Below, piece by piece: positions 1 through 5,962 of a stretch of 12,359 bases of DNA (the first letter of the stretch is position 1; the number at the start of each line of letters is the position of its first letter). This DNA is from Solirubrobacteraceae bacterium (GTDB lineage Bacteria; Actinomycetota; Thermoleophilia; Solirubrobacterales; Solirubrobacteraceae), in NCBI GenBank assembly GCA_025935735.1, contig JAICUS010000122.1, positions 1 through 12,359 on the forward strand, given 5' to 3'. Position numbers and translations under genes: made by a program. The notes beneath the pieces were generated by a model. The model saw only the letters and a program-made list of their open reading frames with translations, had not been told where the DNA came from and searched no databases.

Positions 1-630
1 CCGGGCGTCGTGACGATCCGCCTGCGCGGCCGCCGGCTCGCCCGGCTCCCGGTGGCCGGCGGCCAGTTCCTCCAGTGGCGCTTCCTGCGCCGCGGGCTGT
101 GGTGGCAGGCGCACCCGGACTCGCTCTCCGCGGCGCCCGCGGGAGACGAGCTGCGGATCACCGTCAAGGACCTCGGCGACCACAGCGCGCACCTCGCCCG
201 CCTGCGCCCCGGCACCCGCGTGGCGATCGAGGGCCCGTACGGCACGTTCACCGCCGACGCCGCGCGGAGCCGGCGGCTGCTGCTCGTCGGCGCCGGCGTC
301 GGCACCGCGCCGATCCTCGCGCTCCTGCAGGAGCTGCCGGAGGGCACGGACGTGACCGTGCTGCTGCGCGCGTCCACCCGCGAGCAGCTCGTGCTGCGCG
401 ACGAGGTGGCCGCCGAGGTCGCCCGCCGCGGCGGGCGGCTGATCGAGCGGGTCGGCTCCCGCCGGCAGGTCCGCCTCGACGCCGCCGCGCTGCGCGAGCT
501 CGTCTGGGACGTCGCGCGCCGCGAGGCCTACCTGTGCGGCCCCGACGCCCTCGCCCGGCGGCTGGCCGGCGAGCTGCGGCGCGCCGGCGTGCCGGGCGAC
601 CGCATCCACCTCGAGTCGTTCGCCTTCTGA
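1..630 (+). CDS. Ferric-reductase/ferredoxin-reductase-like flavoprotein, C-terminal part (5' truncated by window)
   Basis: The frame is open to the first base, so the start lies upstream; 209 residues are visible. They form the NAD(P)H:flavin oxidoreductase fold of the FNR superfamily. The FAD-binding signature is near residues 39-44 (HPDSLS, in the place of the usual HPFSLS), followed by GDHS. GPYG is near 78-81, the nucleotide-binding glycine motif GAGVGTAPI near 97-105, and YLCGPDAL near 177-184. The chain ends in the typical ESFAF. Family knowledge: proteins with this type of FAD motif usually carry an N-terminal heme-binding ferric-reductase transmembrane domain and move electrons from cytosolic NAD(P)H across the membrane. 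The missing upstream part would show whether that domain exists here. One base separates its stop from the FMN-binding gene, so the two are almost certainly co-transcribed and work as one redox module. The Asp in place of the aromatic residue in the FAD motif is unusual. Family assignment is sure; the exact acceptor is not. Confidence 0.88.
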   Translation, partial: PGVVTIRLRGRRLARLPVAGGQFLQWRFLRRGLWWQAHPDSLSAAPAGDELRITVKDLGDHSAHLARLRPGTRVAIEGPYGTFTADAARSRRLLLVGAGVGTAPILALLQELPEGTDVTVLLRASTREQLVLRDEVAAEVARRGGRLIERVGSRRQVRLDAAALRELVWDVARREAYLCGPDALARRLAGELRRAGVPGDRIHLESFAF

Positions 631-631
631 C

Positions 632-1066
632 ATGCGCCGCGCACCGATCGTCCTGACCGCCACCGTCGCCGGCACCGCCGGCGTGCTGGCCTTCCATCCC
701 CACTCGCCGGTCGTGCGACCGGCGACCGCGTCGACGGCGAGCACGCCCGCCGCGACCGCCACGCCGACGAAGCGCGCCGGCGGCACAGCGACCGGCGACC
801 CCGTTGACACGCAATACGGCCCGGCGCAGGTGCGCGTGACCGTCAAGGGCGGGAAGATCACCGCGGTCCAGGCGGTCGAGCTGCAGTCCGGCGACCCGCG
901 CTCTCAGGCGATCTCCGCCTACGCCGAGCCGATCCTGCGCCAGGAGGTCTTGAGTGCCCAGACCGCGGCGGTCGACGCGGTCAGCGGCGCGACCTACACG
1001 AGCGAGAGCTACCTGCAGTCGGCGCAGTCCGCGCTGGACAAGCTGGGGTTCAAGGCGGCGGCGTAG
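632..1066 (+). CDS. Exported FMN-binding domain protein (covalent flavin carrier)
   Basis: This 144-residue protein has an N-terminal hydrophobic segment at residues 5-21 (signal peptide or membrane anchor), a Thr/Ala/Pro-rich linker at about 30-50, and an FMN-binding domain from about 56 to 140. The domain shows QYGPAQVRVTVKGGKITAV, the common start of these domains, and the motif DAVSGAT at 115-121. In this family the final Thr (T121) is the site where FMN is attached by a phosphoester bond through the ApbE flavin transferase. No ApbE gene is visible here. The protein probably sits on the outer face of the membrane and receives electrons from the reductase encoded one base upstream. The ATG at 632 is chosen because it directly follows the upstream stop; no clear Shine-Dalgarno is seen, which suggests translational coupling. 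The gene converges on the ketosynthase gene with only 24 bp between their stops (1067-1090) and no evident terminator hairpin there. Family identity is firm; physiological role is inferred. Confidence 0.88.
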   Translation: MRRAPIVLTATVAGTAGVLAFHPHSPVVRPATASTASTPAATATPTKRAGGTATGDPVDTQYGPAQVRVTVKGGKITAVQAVELQSGDPRSQAISAYAEPILRQEVLSAQTAAVDAVSGATYTSESYLQSAQSALDKLGFKAAA

Positions 1067-1090
1067 CGGCAGGACCGGCACGGCGCCCAT

Positions 1091-2320
1091 TCACTCCGCA
1101 GCCCGCAGCACCACGACGCAGTTCTGCCCCCCGAACCCGAACGCGTTGACCAGCGCCGCCCCCACCGGCGCCCGCCGGGCCTCCAGCGGCACGTAGTCGA
1201 GGTCGCACTCCGGGTCCGGCCGCTCGAGGTTGATGGTGGGCGGGATCACGCCGTCGCGCATCGCCAGCAGCGCGACCATCGCCGAGAGTGCCCCGGCCGC
1301 GCCGATCAGATGGCCGACCATCGACTTCGGCGAGCTCACCGGCACGGCGTCCGCGGCAGACCCCAGCGCCGCGCGGATCGCCTTGGTCTCCACGGCGTCG
1401 TTCGCGCGCGTGCCGGTGCCGTGCGCGCAGATGTAGTCGACGTCCCGAGGCGCCGTGCCCGTGCGCTCGAGCGCCAGCCGGATCGCGTCCGCGGCGAACC
1501 GGCCCGTCCGCTCGGGCGCGCTGATGTGGAAGGCGTCGGAGGTCAGGGCGCCGCCGGCCACCGACCCGTATACGCGGGCGCCGCGTGCTCGCGCGTGTGA
1601 CGCGGACTCGACCACGAGCAGGACCGCGCCCTCGCCGAACACGAACCCGTCGCGGTCGGCGTCGAACGGGCGGCTGGCCCGCTCCGGCTCGTCGTTGCGC
1701 TCCGACAGCGGCCCCATGTTGACCAGCCCGGCGAGCAGCGCGGGGGCGATCCCGGCGTCGGTCCCGCCGGCCACGACGACGTCCGCCTCGCCGCCCAGGA
1801 TCAGCCGCCGGGCCTCGAGCAGCGCGGCGTTGCCGCTGGCGCAGGCCAGCGCACTGGCGTTGACCGGGCCGTGCGCGCCGAGGTCGATCGCCACCTCGCA
1901 CGCGGCCATGTTCGGGATCGTCGAGGGCACGTAATACGGGCTCACCGCGCGCGTTCCGCCCCGCGCGAACGCTTCGACGTTGGCCTGCGTCTCCGGCACT
2001 CCCGCCACCGCGCAGTTGACCACCACGCCGAGCCGCTCCGGCGCCACCTCCAGCCCGGCGTCCGCGACCGCCTCGCGCGCCGCGGCGACCGCGAGCTGCG
2101 AGAACCGCGCCGAGCGGTGCGCGCGCTTGACCCCCAGCACCGCGACCGCGTCGAACCCGCGCACCTCGCCGGCGATCCGCACCGGCAGGCCACTCGCGTC
2201 GAAGTGCGTGATCGGGCCGACACCGGAGCGGCCGGCGACCAGCCCCTCCCACGTCTCGGCCGCCGAGCGCCCCAGCGGCGTCAGCGCCCCGATCCCCGTG
2301 ACAACCGGCGCCTCGCTCAC
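1091..2320 (-). CDS. Beta-ketoacyl-ACP synthase II family protein (FabF-like ketosynthase)
   Basis: This 409-residue thiolase-fold condensing enzyme extends an acyl chain by decarboxylative condensation with malonyl-ACP. The catalytic set is complete: Cys160 in ALACASGNAA, His300 in AHGTGT, Lys332 and His337 in PKSMVGH. All sit at a constant offset of three from E. coli FabF (C163, H303, K335, H340). The C-terminal glycine loop NAFGFGGQN (392-400) is also present. The start is the GTG at 2320, whose GTGA overlaps the stop of the acyl-CoA synthetase by 4 bp; the protein then begins SEAPVVTGIGALTPLG, as in the family. A longer open frame upstream is only a shadow of the synthetase gene. It is the last gene of a four-gene overlapping operon with a CoA ligase but no acyl carrier protein in view, so a specialised lipid or polyketide-like product is more likely than housekeeping fatty acid synthesis. 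The active-site Cys rules out a chain-length factor. Confidence 0.93.
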   Translation of the reverse strand: MSEAPVVTGIGALTPLGRSAAETWEGLVAGRSGVGPITHFDASGLPVRIAGEVRGFDAVAVLGVKRAHRSARFSQLAVAAAREAVADAGLEVAPERLGVVVNCAVAGVPETQANVEAFARGGTRAVSPYYVPSTIPNMAACEVAIDLGAHGPVNASALACASGNAALLEARRLILGGEADVVVAGGTDAGIAPALLAGLVNMGPLSERNDEPERASRPFDADRDGFVFGEGAVLLVVESASHARARGARVYGSVAGGALTSDAFHISAPERTGRFAADAIRLALERTGTAPRDVDYICAHGTGTRANDAVETKAIRAALGSAADAVPVSSPKSMVGHLIGAAGALSAMVALLAMRDGVIPPTINLERPDPECDLDYVPLEARRAPVGAALVNAFGFGGQNCVVVLRAAE

Positions 2321-3918
2321 GGGCGCTCGAGCACCCCCGCCGCCGCGTCCGCGCGCGCCCGCTCGCGGACCTGGTAGTGCATCTTCTTGCCGGTCGCGGT
2401 CATCGGCAGCGCGTCGACGAACCGGTACGCGCGCGGGCGCTTGTAGGCCGCGAGCATCGGGTGCCCGTGGCAGTGGGCCTCGCAGGCCGCGGCGTCGAGC
2501 GCGCCGTCGGCCCGCACGACGTAGGCCACCACGAGCTCGCCCCACTGCGCGTCGGGGACGCCCACCACGGCGCAGTCGCTCACGCCGGGGTGCTCATTCA
2601 ATATCGCCTCGACCTGCACGGGGTGCACGTTCTCGCCGCCGGTGATGATCATGTCGTCCTTGCGGCCGACGATGGTCACGTACTCGTCGGCGTCCCAGGT
2701 GGCCAGGTCGCCGATGTACAGCCAGCCGTCGCGGAACCGCGCCGCCTGCTCGTCCGGCTGGTTGACGTAGGCGTAGCCGGACTTGACCGAGCGGACGATC
2801 ACCTCCCCCACCTCGCTGCCATCGCGCGCCGCCAAGTCTGAAGGGTCGGCGGTCCGGTCCTCGTAGACGCGCACGACCGCCACGTCGTCGTCGGTGCAGG
2901 CGCGACCGGCCGAGCCGGCGTGGTCGGGCAGGTCGGCCGGGCGCAGGAACGTGTTCCAGAACGCCTCGGTCGTGCCGTAGCCGTTGAAGATCCGCGGCGT
3001 CAGGAGCCGCTGGTAGCGCAGGCACGCCTCGCGGTCCAGCGGCGCGCCCATGGTGACGATGCCCCGCAGCGACGACAGGTCCCGCGGCCGCGCCTGCTGC
3101 TCGGCGCTCAGCAGCGCGAGGTTCGTCGGCGCGCCGATCAGGAACGTCAGCCCGAGCTCCTGCACGCGGTCGAGCACGACAGCCGCGTCGAACGCCCGCA
3201 GCGCCACCGCCTCGGCGCCCACGTAGAGCACCGGGTTCGGCCCGCCGGAGTACAGCCCGCCGCGGTGGAACCACGGCGTCATGTTCATGGTCCGGTCCTC
3301 GGGCGAGAGCGGGAAGTGCATGATCACGTCGTGCGCGGTCAGCACCTCGACGAGGCTGTTGAGCGACACGCCCTTGGGCATGCCCGTCGTCCCCGACGTG
3401 TACAGCCGCGTGGTCTCCCCGTAGACATCGCCGTCCGGCGGCGGCGGCGCCGAGCCGCCGAGCAGGTCGTCCAGCGGGAGCGCGCGGACGAGGGCGGGCG
3501 CGTGCCCGGCGCGGGCCAGCGCGTCGCGGGCCGCCTCTGAGAGCGCCGCGTCGTAGAAGAACGCCGCCGGGCGGCTGTCGTCGAGCACGTGCGCGGTCTC
3601 CCCCGGCGCGAGGCGGAAGTTGATCGGCGCCGCCACGGCGCCCAGCCGCTGGGCGGCCAGCCACAGCAGCACGAGCTCGGGGCAGTTGAACAGCTGGAAG
3701 ACCACCACGTCGCCCGCCCCCACGCCGGCGTCCGCGAGCCCGCCGGCCAGCCGCCCGCTGTCGGCCCACAGCTCGGCGTAGGTCCAGCGCCGGCCGCTCT
3801 CGGGGTCGTGCAGCGCCGGGCGCGCGGCGAAGCGGTGGCTGTTGCGCTCGACGCCGGCCAGGTAGGTGAAGCGGCGCTCGAAGACGGCGCGGAACGCCGA
3901 CGGGTCATAGCGGTACAC
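2317..3918 (-). CDS. Acyl-CoA synthetase (class I AMP-forming ligase)
   Basis: This 533-residue ANL-superfamily enzyme activates a carboxylic acid with ATP to an acyl-adenylate and transfers it to CoA. Motifs in order: phosphate-binding loop YTSGTTGMPKG (173-183), A5 NGYGTTEAFW (312-321), A7 GWLYIGDLATWD (398-409) with the ribose-binding Asp404, hinge and A8 GRKDDMIITGGENVHPVQVE (418-437), and A10 PMTATGKK with the likely catalytic Lys511. Length is normal for FadD-like or short/medium-chain ligases; the substrate cannot be read from sequence. The start is GTG at 3918, just downstream of a strong GAGGAGG ribosome-binding site with 5-base spacing, and it overlaps the end of the LLM oxidoreductase gene by 14 bp. 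Its own stop overlaps the start of the ketosynthase. The coupling suggests that it supplies an activated acyl group to that enzyme, perhaps through an unseen carrier. Family is sure, acid substrate unknown. Confidence 0.93.
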   Translation of the reverse strand: MYRYDPSAFRAVFERRFTYLAGVERNSHRFAARPALHDPESGRRWTYAELWADSGRLAGGLADAGVGAGDVVVFQLFNCPELVLLWLAAQRLGAVAAPINFRLAPGETAHVLDDSRPAAFFYDAALSEAARDALARAGHAPALVRALPLDDLLGGSAPPPPDGDVYGETTRLYTSGTTGMPKGVSLNSLVEVLTAHDVIMHFPLSPEDRTMNMTPWFHRGGLYSGGPNPVLYVGAEAVALRAFDAAVVLDRVQELGLTFLIGAPTNLALLSAEQQARPRDLSSLRGIVTMGAPLDREACLRYQRLLTPRIFNGYGTTEAFWNTFLRPADLPDHAGSAGRACTDDDVAVVRVYEDRTADPSDLAARDGSEVGEVIVRSVKSGYAYVNQPDEQAARFRDGWLYIGDLATWDADEYVTIVGRKDDMIITGGENVHPVQVEAILNEHPGVSDCAVVGVPDAQWGELVVAYVVRADGALDAAACEAHCHGHPMLAAYKRPRAYRFVDALPMTATGKKMHYQVRERARADAAAGVLERP

Positions 3919-4786
3919 GGTCGCCTCCTCGGTCGCGGACGTCGGCCAGCCGCTCGAGCTGGTCGAGCGGATCGGGCCCCAGCGGCATCAGGATCAGCTC
4001 CTGGACGCCCGCCTCACGGTAGGCGCCGAGCTGCTCGCCCACGGCGTCCGCGTCGCCCACCGGCGTCCAGCGCTCCACGCGCTCGAGCCCCAGCCCATAC
4101 AAGCCGCGCAGATGCGCGTCGGCCTCCCGCGGCGCGCCGACGCGGACGCCGATCAGCAGCGCGAGCCCGGGCCGCGGCCGGCCGTGCGCGGCGGCCAGCT
4201 CGGCCAGCTCCTGCGCGCGGCGGGAGAGGGTCGCGGGCGAGATCCACATGGGCAGCCAGGCGTCGCCGAGGCGGGCCGCCCGGCGCAGCGCGGCGTCGCT
4301 GCGGCCGCCGACCAGGAGCGGCGGCGGCGCGGAGATCGCCGGCTCCAGCGCCGGGATGTCGCCGTGCGGCCGCCCCGCGAGCAGGTCCGCCAGCGCGGCC
4401 AGCCCGGCGTCCAGGCGCGCCCCGCGCTCGCGCCGCGGCACGCCGGCCGCCGCGAACTCCTGCGGGAACTCGCCGCCCACGCCGACGCCGAGCGCCAGCC
4501 GCCCCCCCGACAGCGCGTCGAGCGTGACCAGCTGCTTGGCCGCCCAGGCCGGCGGGCGCAGCCCGAGCAGGAGCACGCTGACCCCGAGCGTCACCCGCTC
4601 GGTGACGGCGGCGGCCGCCGCGAGGCACTGCGTCGCCTCCAGCACCGGCGCCGGGCAGGCCAGGTGGTCGCCCGCCCAGACCGCGTCGAAGCCCAGCCCC
4701 TCGGCCAGCCGCGCCGCCTCGACCACCCGCGGCGGCCCGCCGGAGCGCAGCGGGTCGAGCGTCGGCAGCAGCACGCCCCAGCGCAT
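3905..4786 (-). CDS. LLM-class flavin-dependent (F420- or FMN-dependent) oxidoreductase
   Basis: This 293-residue luciferase-like monooxygenase family protein is a TIM barrel using F420 or FMN to oxidise or reduce an organic substrate. Visible signatures are the first strand MRWGVLLPTLDPL, AARLAEGLGFDAVWAGDHL at about 25-42, and TLDALSGGRLALGVGVGGEF at about 88-107. The typical FAAAGVPRRERGARLDAGL follows, and later PPPLLVGGRSDAALRRAARLGDAWLP. Actinobacteria carry many F420-using members, so F420 is plausible but not proved. The ATG at 4786 shares its A with the TGA of the upstream GNAT-like gene (TGATG), which points to translational coupling. A longer open frame continuing upstream through the GNAT-like gene is out of frame with that gene and not real. 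Its 3' end overlaps the ligase by 14 bp. In the operon it may perform a redox step on the acyl substrate or product; that role is inference. Confidence 0.9.
   Translation of the reverse strand: MRWGVLLPTLDPLRSGGPPRVVEAARLAEGLGFDAVWAGDHLACPAPVLEATQCLAAAAAVTERVTLGVSVLLLGLRPPAWAAKQLVTLDALSGGRLALGVGVGGEFPQEFAAAGVPRRERGARLDAGLAALADLLAGRPHGDIPALEPAISAPPPLLVGGRSDAALRRAARLGDAWLPMWISPATLSRRAQELAELAAAHGRPRPGLALLIGVRVGAPREADAHLRGLYGLGLERVERWTPVGDADAVGEQLGAYREAGVQELILMPLGPDPLDQLERLADVRDRGGDRVPL
3924..3930 (-). promoter_or_regulatory. Strong ribosome-binding site for the acyl-CoA synthetase
   Basis: The minus strand reads GAGGAGG, five bases before the GTG at 3918. It lies inside the 3' end of the LLM oxidoreductase gene. 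It fixes the start of the synthetase at the GTG (protein begins MYRYDP) and explains how the ligase is initiated despite the 14-bp overlap with the upstream gene. Confidence 0.75.
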
Positions 4787-5901
4787 CAGAGGTCCTGCTC
4801 GTAGACCCGGTAGCGCTTGACCACGCGCCCGTTCATCGCCTCCAGGCCGCGGTTCATGGCCTTGTTGGTCTCCAGGATCCAGCCCGCCTCGCCCTTCTGC
4901 AGCCGCGAGCCCTCGGCGACGTTGAAGTGCTCGACGAACATCGCCGCCGCCGCGCCGGTGTAGGCGTAGTCGCGCTTGACGCCGAGGAAGCCGACCCGCA
5001 GCCGGTCGACCGTGTGGTGGCGGCGCAGGAAGTGCCACCAGCCGAGCGGGAGCAGCTTCCCGTTCATCCGCTTGAGGACCTGGTTGACGTCCATCACGGT
5101 GATGGCCATGCCGATCGTCTCCCCCGCCCGCTCGGCCACCATGAACCAGCCCGGGCTCCAGACGAGCTGCAGGTCCAGCGCGTAGGCGTCGAGGTCCGCC
5201 TTGCCGTAGGGGACGAAGCCCCAGTTGCGCGACCACGCGGAGTTGTAGACGTCGGCGAACGCGTCCAGCTCGCGGCGCAGGTGGCGGCGCGACATCGCGC
5301 GGACCGTCACGCCGTGCACCTCGCGCGCCTTCTTGTCGATCTCGAACAGCCGCGGGTCCAGGTGGTCGCGGTCGCCGATCTCCAGGTCCCAAGAGAGCAG
5401 GTCCATCGCCTTCGTCAGCCCGGCGTCCTCGCACAGCCGCTGGTAGTACGGCGGGTGCCAGGGCTGGCGGATCAACGGCTCGAGCGCGTGCCCCTCGATC
5501 AGCACGCCGCTCTCGTCGTTCATGGAGAAGTCCATCGGGCCGATCACGTGGTCGCAGCCCTGGGCGCGCAGCCAGCCGCGGGCGGTTTCCAGCAGCGCGG
5601 CGAGCGCCTCCGGGTCGTCCTCGAGCTCGAGGAAGCCGAACATCCCCCAGCGGGTGCCGTGGAACGCGTTGAACGCGTCGTCGACCTGCGCGGTGATCCG
5701 GCCGACCACGCGCTCGCCGCGGCGGGCGAGGAAGTACTGCGCCCGGCCGTGGCGGAAGTACGCGTTCACCCGCCGGCTGAGGAACAGCCAGCGCTCCAGC
5801 CGCAGCGGCGGCACCCACGGCGTGCCGGCGTGCAGGCGGTAGGGCAGATCGATGAAGCGCCGCAGCGAGCCCCAGTCGCTGACGGCCCGGACCGTGACCA
5901 T
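4786..5901 (-). CDS. Two-lobed GNAT-like protein of unknown substrate
   Basis: This 371-residue soluble protein has no signal peptide or membrane segment. It resembles the uncharacterised family of bacterial proteins of about 370-400 residues annotated as N-acetyltransferase-like (compare E. coli YghO), with a degenerate N-terminal GNAT-like half and a clearer C-terminal half. Visible family traits are FIDLPYRLHAGTPWVPPL at 16-33, VGRITAQVDDAFNAFH at 66-81, WGMFGFLELEDDPEA at 85-99, GPMDFSMNDESGVLIEG at 121-137 and GWFMVAERAGETIGMAIT at 251-268. The catalysed reaction is not known. The start is taken at ATG 5901 because similarity begins at MVTVRAV; an in-frame GTG at 5946 lies inside a strong hairpin and is unlikely. 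A TAGCCT box 7 bases before the ATG suggests a leaderless start. It is the first gene of the four-gene lipid-type operon, so an acyl transfer or amino-acid/acyl metabolic role is possible but unproven. Confidence 0.82.
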   Translation of the reverse strand: MVTVRAVSDWGSLRRFIDLPYRLHAGTPWVPPLRLERWLFLSRRVNAYFRHGRAQYFLARRGERVVGRITAQVDDAFNAFHGTRWGMFGFLELEDDPEALAALLETARGWLRAQGCDHVIGPMDFSMNDESGVLIEGHALEPLIRQPWHPPYYQRLCEDAGLTKAMDLLSWDLEIGDRDHLDPRLFEIDKKAREVHGVTVRAMSRRHLRRELDAFADVYNSAWSRNWGFVPYGKADLDAYALDLQLVWSPGWFMVAERAGETIGMAITVMDVNQVLKRMNGKLLPLGWWHFLRRHHTVDRLRVGFLGVKRDYAYTGAAAAMFVEHFNVAEGSRLQKGEAGWILETNKAMNRGLEAMNGRVVKRYRVYEQDL

Positions 5902-5908
5902 CGGCGCG

Positions 5909-5914
5909 AGGCTA
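5909..5914 (-). promoter_or_regulatory. Candidate -10 box for a leaderless start of the four-gene operon
   Basis: The minus strand reads TAGCCT, matching the actinobacterial TANNNT -10 pattern, and ends exactly 7 bases before the ATG at 5901. Transcription would then begin at or next to the start codon, which fits the absence of a Shine-Dalgarno there. No recognisable -35 is present; its expected position falls inside the 5918-5955 hairpin. This is inferred from sequence only. Confidence 0.4.
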
Positions 5915-5917
5915 ACA

Positions 5918-5955
5918 GCCGCCGCCGCGGCGCCCGGCGGCGCCACGGCGGCGGC
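5918..5955 (-). terminator. Strong hairpin after the M28 peptidase gene, probable terminator
   Basis: Two 17-base arms (5918-5934 and 5939-5955) surround a 4-base loop. Sixteen positions pair perfectly. The remaining pair is C/A on the plus strand but U-G on the minus-strand RNA, so the structure is best in the minus direction, the direction of the M28 gene that stops at 5963. The run after it on the minus strand (TGTTAG) is only weakly U-rich, so it may be a hairpin-only terminator or a stability element and not a classical Rho-independent one. It separates the peptidase from the downstream operon. Confidence 0.55.
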
Positions 5956-5962
5956 GCTGCGA

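Noticed and set aside
1067..1090. A bidirectional terminator between the convergent FMN-binding and ketosynthase genes
   Set aside because: Only 24 bp separate the stops and no stable inverted repeat with a U-tract could be found.
1091..2320. Ketosynthase as a chain-length factor or decarboxylase-type (KSQ) enzyme
   Set aside because: The active-site Cys160 and both catalytic His residues are present.
2321..2545. N-terminal extension of the ketosynthase
   Set aside because: The extension overlaps the acyl-CoA synthetase in another frame and has no family similarity; the GTG at 2320 gives a normal FabF-like N-terminus.
3905..5818. A single 637-codon minus-strand frame that could suggest a fusion upstream of the LLM oxidoreductase
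   Set aside because: Its first 344 residues are an out-of-frame reading of the GNAT-like gene; the LLM protein starts at ATG 4786, coupled to the upstream stop.
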